Below are positions 59,396 through 64,000 of a DNA stretch of 64,000 nt, piece after piece (the first letter of the stretch is position 1; each line of letters begins with the position of its first letter). Position numbers and translations under genes: made by a program. Below the pieces are notes generated by a model that saw only the letters and a program-made list of their open reading frames with translations, was not told where the DNA came from and ran no database searches. Source of the stretch: Thermococcus guaymasensis DSM 11113 (GTDB lineage: Archaea > Methanobacteriota_B > Thermococci > Thermococcales > Thermococcaceae); NCBI RefSeq assembly GCF_000816105.1, contig NZ_CP007140.1:1328388-1392387 (forward strand). The letters run 5' to 3'.

Positions 59396-59821
59396 ATGCT
59401 GCTGAGTTTTGAGATACCCACGAGGGAGAGGTTCCAGATAATAGACATAACTGATGAGGTTCAGCGGCTGGTGTGGAAAGGGAAGCTCAGACACGGCATA
59501 GCTGTTGTTTTTACAAAGCATACGACAACCGGCCTAATGATAAACGAGCCGGAAAAAGGGCTTCTTGAGGACATCAAGGCCAAGATGAAGGAGTTGGTGC
59601 CTAAAGGCGCCGGCTACAAACATGACATGCTAGACCACAACGCCCACTCCCACCTCAGGGCCAGTCTGTTCCTGAACACTGAGCTCGTAATCCCAGTTGA
59701 TGAAGGGGAGCTCCTCCTTGGGACGTGGCAGAGGATCCTCTTCGTCGAGCTGGACGGGCCGAGGCACAGGAAGGTTATGGTGATGCTCTGTCCCTGCCCA
59801 GAATACCCGGAGGAAGAGTGA
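59396..59821 (+). CDS. YjbQ/UPF0047 family protein (thiamine-phosphate synthase-like)
   Basis: A 141-residue protein: SFEIPTRERFQIIDITDEVQ, VVFTKHTTTGLMINEPEKGL, DMLDHNAHSHLRASLF, LGTWQRILFVELDGPRHRKV, the conserved His/Thr/Asn residues of YjbQ proteins, some of which have weak thiamine-phosphate synthase activity. ATG 59396 has GGTGGTTCT before it; TATA GAGTTTTAAGCCC is near 59360. Probably independent of the two genes before it. Confidence 0.9.
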   Translation: MLLSFEIPTRERFQIIDITDEVQRLVWKGKLRHGIAVVFTKHTTTGLMINEPEKGLLEDIKAKMKELVPKGAGYKHDMLDHNAHSHLRASLFLNTELVIPVDEGELLLGTWQRILFVELDGPRHRKVMVMLCPCPEYPEEE

Positions 59822-59874
59822 ATCGCGAGGAAAGGCCTACTACAAGAGCGGCTCTGCAAGATCGTAATCACTGA

Positions 59875-59887
59875 CTTTTTTTCTTTT
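59875..59887 (+). terminator. T-tract terminator after the YjbQ-like gene
   Basis: A TTTTTTTCTTTT run about 55 bases after the stop; the remaining 120 bases up to 60013 hold no gene or hairpin that I can see. Confidence 0.5.
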
Positions 59888-60012
59888 CAGGCCCTTCAGG
59901 GGAGAACACAAGAAGATCATCAGTTCCTTAACCTCGCAAGTGCTGGTGTCATCGCATTAGTACCGGTGAAGTTTCGAAAAGCTTATGCGGAGGAAGGACT
60001 AAACTGAACCTG

Positions 60013-60375
60013 ATGAGGATAGTTAAGATTCCAAGTAAAGACCGCGTTGGGGTCATTCCCTACGGCTCAGTTCCGGAGGTAGAACTGGCCATCGAGGTCA
60101 TTCCGAAGAAGGGAGAGCTCATTATCAGGACGACCAACCCCAACACCCTGAAGGTCGAGATAACCAATGAGGTCGAGCTGTACGAGTACAGCGGCTTCTG
60201 GGCGAAACTTGATCCTGGGATAGTTTTTATCGAGAGAAGGATAGTGCTCCTACCGGGTGAAACTTACGAGCAGAGGCTCCCTGTCGATCTGGGCCCTGGC
60301 CGCTACAAGGTCGTTAAGTTCGCCTACGTGGACGGGGCAAGGGTTAGGGTCGAGAAGGAGTTCAATGTCCGCTAA
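60013..60375 (+). CDS. Beta-sandwich (Ig-like) protein of unknown function
   Basis: A 120-residue protein of alternating strands (ELAIEVIPKKGELIIRTTNP, KVEITNEVELYEYSGF, IVFIERRIVLLPGETYEQRL, GPGRYKVVKFAYVDGARVRVEKEF), resembling intracellular proteinase-inhibitor/BsuPI or Ig-like folds. No signal peptide, so cytoplasmic. ATG 60013 (GAACCTG upstream). The last 14 bases overlap the convergent XPD gene. Confidence 0.75.
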   Translation: MRIVKIPSKDRVGVIPYGSVPEVELAIEVIPKKGELIIRTTNPNTLKVEITNEVELYEYSGFWAKLDPGIVFIERRIVLLPGETYEQRLPVDLGPGRYKVVKFAYVDGARVRVEKEFNVR

Positions 60376-62278
60376 ACCAGAAGCGCTTTAGATACAGCCG
60401 CATCCTCGCGAGATCAACGGGTTTCATAGTTTCTACCATCCAGTCGGGGAGGTCTTTTTTCACGTTCCTCCAGAGGACGCGGTAGTCGAGGATCACTATT
60501 GAGCCCTTCTCCTCCGCCGAGCGGTGAACCCTCCCAGCAGCTTGCACGAGCTTCCTGTGGGCTGGGAGATAGTAACCGTAGTAGCGCCCCTTTCCAGGGA
60601 ACTTGCGCTCGAAGTACCTTATCTGGGCCTGAACGCGAGGAGTTGGTCTCGCGTAGGGAATCCCAACGAGGATCACACCGTTCATCTCGTCCCCGCTGTA
60701 GTCCTGCCCCTCGCTGTTTCTCCCCCCCATGACGCCGAGCAAAACCGCACCGTTGCTCCTTGCGTGGGCCTTAAAGCTCGCCACCATCGCGTCGTTCTCC
60801 CTTGAGCTCGCCCCCTGCTTTTCGATGAACACTGCTTTTCCTGTCTCCTCAAGCCTGACCTGAAGGTTCGCAGATAGGAGCCCCTGGAGAACCTCGTAAG
60901 AGGCAGTGAAGACGCCGACGTTCTTGGGGATCAGCTTGACGGCTTCAACTATGTATTCCGTCATCCTCCGGTAGAGGTCGAGGGAGCGTTCCTCACCGCG
61001 CGTGGATACGTCTTTGGCAACGAGAACTTGGGCGTTCTCCCGCTTCACAATGCGCGGGAACTTCTTCAGCCTGGCGTTCTCGATGCCCATCACGTCGCGA
61101 AATGCCTCTAGAGGGGTGAGCGTGCCGGACATGAAGACCGCGCTCTGGACGTCGCGGATGAATGTCAAAGCCTTCGAGGGGTCCAGAGCAACTAGTTCAA
61201 GGCTCAACCCCCTCTCCCTGGTGAGGAGGAAGAGGTAGTCGTCCCGTCCGATCAATGAGAGCCAGAGCAGGAGGAACTCACCAACCCTTCCGATGTAGCT
61301 CCTCGGCGGCTTGTTCTTGTTTATCCTGTCCTCCCTTATTGAATCGCCGACCGCCACCATCTCGTTGAGGGTCTTAACGAGCCACCGCGTGTCGAGGCCC
61401 AGAACGTTCATGACGTGGCCGAACACGAGCTCTGGCGCTATGGGGATTTCCTCAACGTCGCGGTTGCCGAGCTTCTCCGAGTACAGGATCTCCAGGCCCT
61501 TCCCGAATATGCTGAGAAAGTTGGCTATCTCGTGCTCCCTGTACTCGTCGGCCTCCTTGATTGCCCTGTTCACGGTGTGGATGCTCATCCTGTCGCTCAA
61601 AGCCGAGATCGCCTGATCCGGCAGGTTGTGGGCCTCGTCAAAGATGACTATCAAATCGGAGTAATCGAGGTCGAGGTAGGTCATGAAGTTCTCCCGTATC
61701 GTGGGGTTGAGGGCGTAGAGGTAGCTCGCAACGATGACGTCCGCCTTGTATGCTATCATCCTGGTGACGTCGTAAGGGCAGACCTCAAGGGTCTCGGCGT
61801 AGTTCAGGATCTCGGCCGGATGCCCGGGAGTTTCGAGGAAGAAGCGCGTGAGCTCCTCGACTTCCGCCTTTTTCTTCTTCTCGTTCTCGTAGAACTGGCA
61901 CTTCCCGCTCTTCCGCAGGTTCTTGCAGACCACCATGGCAGTGTAAGCGTCGCTGGTGTATTCCCTCAGGTAGTTGTGGAGGCACAGCTCTTTCCTGCTT
62001 CTCATCTCAACCCCCGAGACCCTCGCCTTCCGGTTTATTGCCTTGAGCTCCTCTATAACCCTGTCCATCTGCCTGTGGGTTCTGGCCAGGTAAAGAACCT
62101 TGAAACCCAGCTCCCTGGCTACCGGGAGAACTCCAGCCAGAACGCTCACGGTCTTTCCGAAGCCGGTGGGTGCCTCGATGATAACGTTCTCGCCCCTCTC
62201 AACGGCCCCTTTAACCAGTTCTATGAACTCCAGCTGGTGCGGACGTGGTTCGTAGGGTAGGTACTCGAGTTCGGTCAT
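60362..62278 (-). CDS. xpd: XPD/Rad3-family DNA helicase
   Basis: A 638-residue 5'-3' superfamily 2 helicase. Walker A EAPTGFGKTVSV, motif II VIFDEAHNLPDQA, motif VI QAAGRVHRSAEEKGSIVI. Fe-S cluster cysteines: ELCLHNY, VVCKNLRKSGKCQFY and EVCPYD. It belongs to nucleotide excision repair and transcription-coupled opening of DNA. ATG 62278 with family-typical YEPRPHQLEFI start. Monocistronic, ending against the Ig-like gene. Confidence 0.95.
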   Translation of the reverse strand: MTELEYLPYEPRPHQLEFIELVKGAVERGENVIIEAPTGFGKTVSVLAGVLPVARELGFKVLYLARTHRQMDRVIEELKAINRKARVSGVEMRSRKELCLHNYLREYTSDAYTAMVVCKNLRKSGKCQFYENEKKKKAEVEELTRFFLETPGHPAEILNYAETLEVCPYDVTRMIAYKADVIVASYLYALNPTIRENFMTYLDLDYSDLIVIFDEAHNLPDQAISALSDRMSIHTVNRAIKEADEYREHEIANFLSIFGKGLEILYSEKLGNRDVEEIPIAPELVFGHVMNVLGLDTRWLVKTLNEMVAVGDSIREDRINKNKPPRSYIGRVGEFLLLWLSLIGRDDYLFLLTRERGLSLELVALDPSKALTFIRDVQSAVFMSGTLTPLEAFRDVMGIENARLKKFPRIVKRENAQVLVAKDVSTRGEERSLDLYRRMTEYIVEAVKLIPKNVGVFTASYEVLQGLLSANLQVRLEETGKAVFIEKQGASSRENDAMVASFKAHARSNGAVLLGVMGGRNSEGQDYSGDEMNGVILVGIPYARPTPRVQAQIRYFERKFPGKGRYYGYYLPAHRKLVQAAGRVHRSAEEKGSIVILDYRVLWRNVKKDLPDWMVETMKPVDLARMRLYLKRFWFSGH

Positions 62279-62322
62279 GGCTCTCCAGAGGAGTAGGGAG
62301 GGGGGCTTTTAACCTTTCCCGA

Positions 62323-62751
62323 TCAGTCCTTCCAGATGTAGAACCTTATCTCACATGGGAAGTATTCCTCCGGAACCGGCGTCCAGTAGTTGGCCCAGTA
62401 GTTGATGGGTTCGAGCGGCCCTTCGTGGGTGATCACCTGATAACCTGCCACATTGGGGGGTTTGTTAAGGCATATTAATGCCAGCTGGGCTTTTCTGACC
62501 GGTGCCTTGACTGCCTGGATCTTGTACTCCACCTTGTACGTTCCGTCTCCGTTATCCACGAGGTGCGCCTCTATTTTTACATCGCCGTAGTCGGCGGTGG
62601 CGTTCTTGAAGATTAGCGGATCGAGGACGAGCTGGTTATAATAGGGGACGTTCTTGGTAGTCCCCCGGAGGTAGTGCACGCTGATACCGATAACCATTAG
62701 GACAGCTACGATGATCAGGAGGTACTCAACGGCAGACTGCCCCTTCCTCAA
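62323..62751 (-). CDS. Class III signal-peptide (pilin/archaellin-like) secreted protein
   Basis: A 142-residue protein beginning (M)RKGQSAVEYLLIIVAVLMVIG: the KGQSAVEYL class III signal peptide, cut before Q by prepilin/preflagellin-like peptidase, then a hydrophobic helix and a soluble beta-rich domain with two Cys (ALICLN and YFPCEIRF). It is predicted to be a surface pilus or S-layer-associated protein. TTG 62751 has GGTGGTTGCC before it. No pilus assembly genes adjacent. Confidence 0.85.
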   Translation of the reverse strand: MRKGQSAVEYLLIIVAVLMVIGISVHYLRGTTKNVPYYNQLVLDPLIFKNATADYGDVKIEAHLVDNGDGTYKVEYKIQAVKAPVRKAQLALICLNKPPNVAGYQVITHEGPLEPINYWANYWTPVPEEYFPCEIRFYIWKD

Positions 62752-62845
62752 GGCAACCACCAATCTAGCTCTACGATAAAATATCTTTAAATCTACCGGG
62801 GGCCAAGTTTTTTAAGTGTCAGGCACATTCAATACGGCGATCAAA

Positions 62846-63163
62846 ATGGACGAGGAAAGGACACTGGAGCTCATTGAGTACGGGGTCGAGGCACTTCTCC
62901 TCGGGGCGTTCACGTACCTCTTCGCCTACCAGAACTACCTCCTCTACCGCTGGCACCGCGGCCTACCGCTCCCCAGTAAGCTGCCCTTCCTTATCATCGG
63001 GGCCGTTGTGGGGCTGGGGTTCTTCCTTTATAAGTCTAGGGAGATTTTGAAAGAAGTGGAGACACGCCAGCCAGAAGTCAAACCGGTGAAGTCGGGAGAG
63101 AAGCCCCTCGAAGGAGATGTGGGATCTCCAGAGGAATCAGACTTTTCCCAATGGTCTGACTGA
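62846..63163 (+). CDS. Small membrane protein with acidic tail
   Basis: A 105-residue protein with a hydrophobic span (EALLLGAFTYLFAYQNYLLY), another (LPFLIIGAVVGLGFFLYK), and an acidic hydrophilic tail (GSPEESDFSQWSD). ATG 62846 is preferred over an in-frame GTG 30 bases upstream because the TATA box TCTTTAAATC is near 62783. No family recognised. Confidence 0.68.
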   Translation: MDEERTLELIEYGVEALLLGAFTYLFAYQNYLLYRWHRGLPLPSKLPFLIIGAVVGLGFFLYKSREILKEVETRQPEVKPVKSGEKPLEGDVGSPEESDFSQWSD

Positions 63164-63227
63164 AAGCAACTCTTTTTGCTTCGTTCTTAAATTGGAAGAA
63201 GAGAGAAAAGCCAAAAATTATGGAGCT

Positions 63228-64000
<773 letters not shown>

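Noticed and set aside
59822-60012. Possible C/D-box small RNA (TGATGA and CTGA on the minus strand)
   Set aside because: Box spacing is irregular and a convincing second C box is missing.

Overview
The window is from a hyperthermophilic archaeon of the order Thermococcales, most likely a Thermococcus species. The evidence is a soluble NADP(H)-type sulfhydrogenase operon, two M42 TET-type aminopeptidases, archaeal cobalamin salvage enzymes (CobY, CbiZ, CobZ and archaeal CobT), Dph2, XPD, a class III signal-peptide protein, archaeal TATA boxes such as TTTATAAAC, and very short intergenic gaps with GGTGA-type ribosome binding sites. No rRNA, tRNA or CRISPR array was recognised.

Layout. 1-2761 (minus): two tandem MinD/Mrp-like ATPases with inserted ferredoxin domains (the first leaves the window) and a radical SAM protein. 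2832-8545: housekeeping enzymes, a VapBC pair and two TSUP permeases. 8532-13819: three NifX/NifB-like proteins, two small membrane proteins and the sufC-sufB operon. Two short palindromes recur at the promoters of the MinD and NifX genes, and one also lies before the radical SAM gene, so these genes look like one regulon for metal or Fe-S cofactor handling. 13823-18380: a methyltransferase-like membrane protein, a broken metallo-hydrolase, TrmO, a CGGC protein, a DUF364 protein, a hydrogenase maturation protease and a second VapBC pair. 18431-22491 (minus): the four-subunit sulfhydrogenase. 22706-25439: a secreted beta-propeller with an ABC exporter. 26230-31364: cobalamin salvage (CobD-like, CbiB, CobZ, CobS, CobY), interrupted by a third toxin-antitoxin pair; more of the pathway follows at 43725 (CbiZ), 54038 (CobT) and 55097 (CobQ).

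31417-40658: a truncated sugar isomerase, a radical SAM protein, two NfeD proteins and a stomatin, thymidine kinase, a membrane-anchored Ser/Thr kinase whose extracellular part is frameshifted three times, and an archaeal ATPase behind two tandem operators. 40864-48055: a PUA/PAPS-reductase/ferredoxin fusion, a zinc-ribbon protein, CbiZ, and a PadR-controlled SdpI-like membrane module. 48170-64000: Dph2, repeat proteins, a KaiC remnant, RNA methyltransferases, CobT/CobQ, TrmG10, YjbQ, XPD and a second M42 peptidase that leaves the window.

Four copies of a roughly 50-bp hairpin element (near 2850, 17750, 31945 and 51885) have the look of solo ends of IS200/IS605-type insertions. They cap two genes with the same C-terminal tail and mark the breakpoints of two truncated genes. 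No transposase or TnpB gene is present. Starts were chosen from ribosome binding sites, TATA spacing and family N-termini; several are TTG or GTG.
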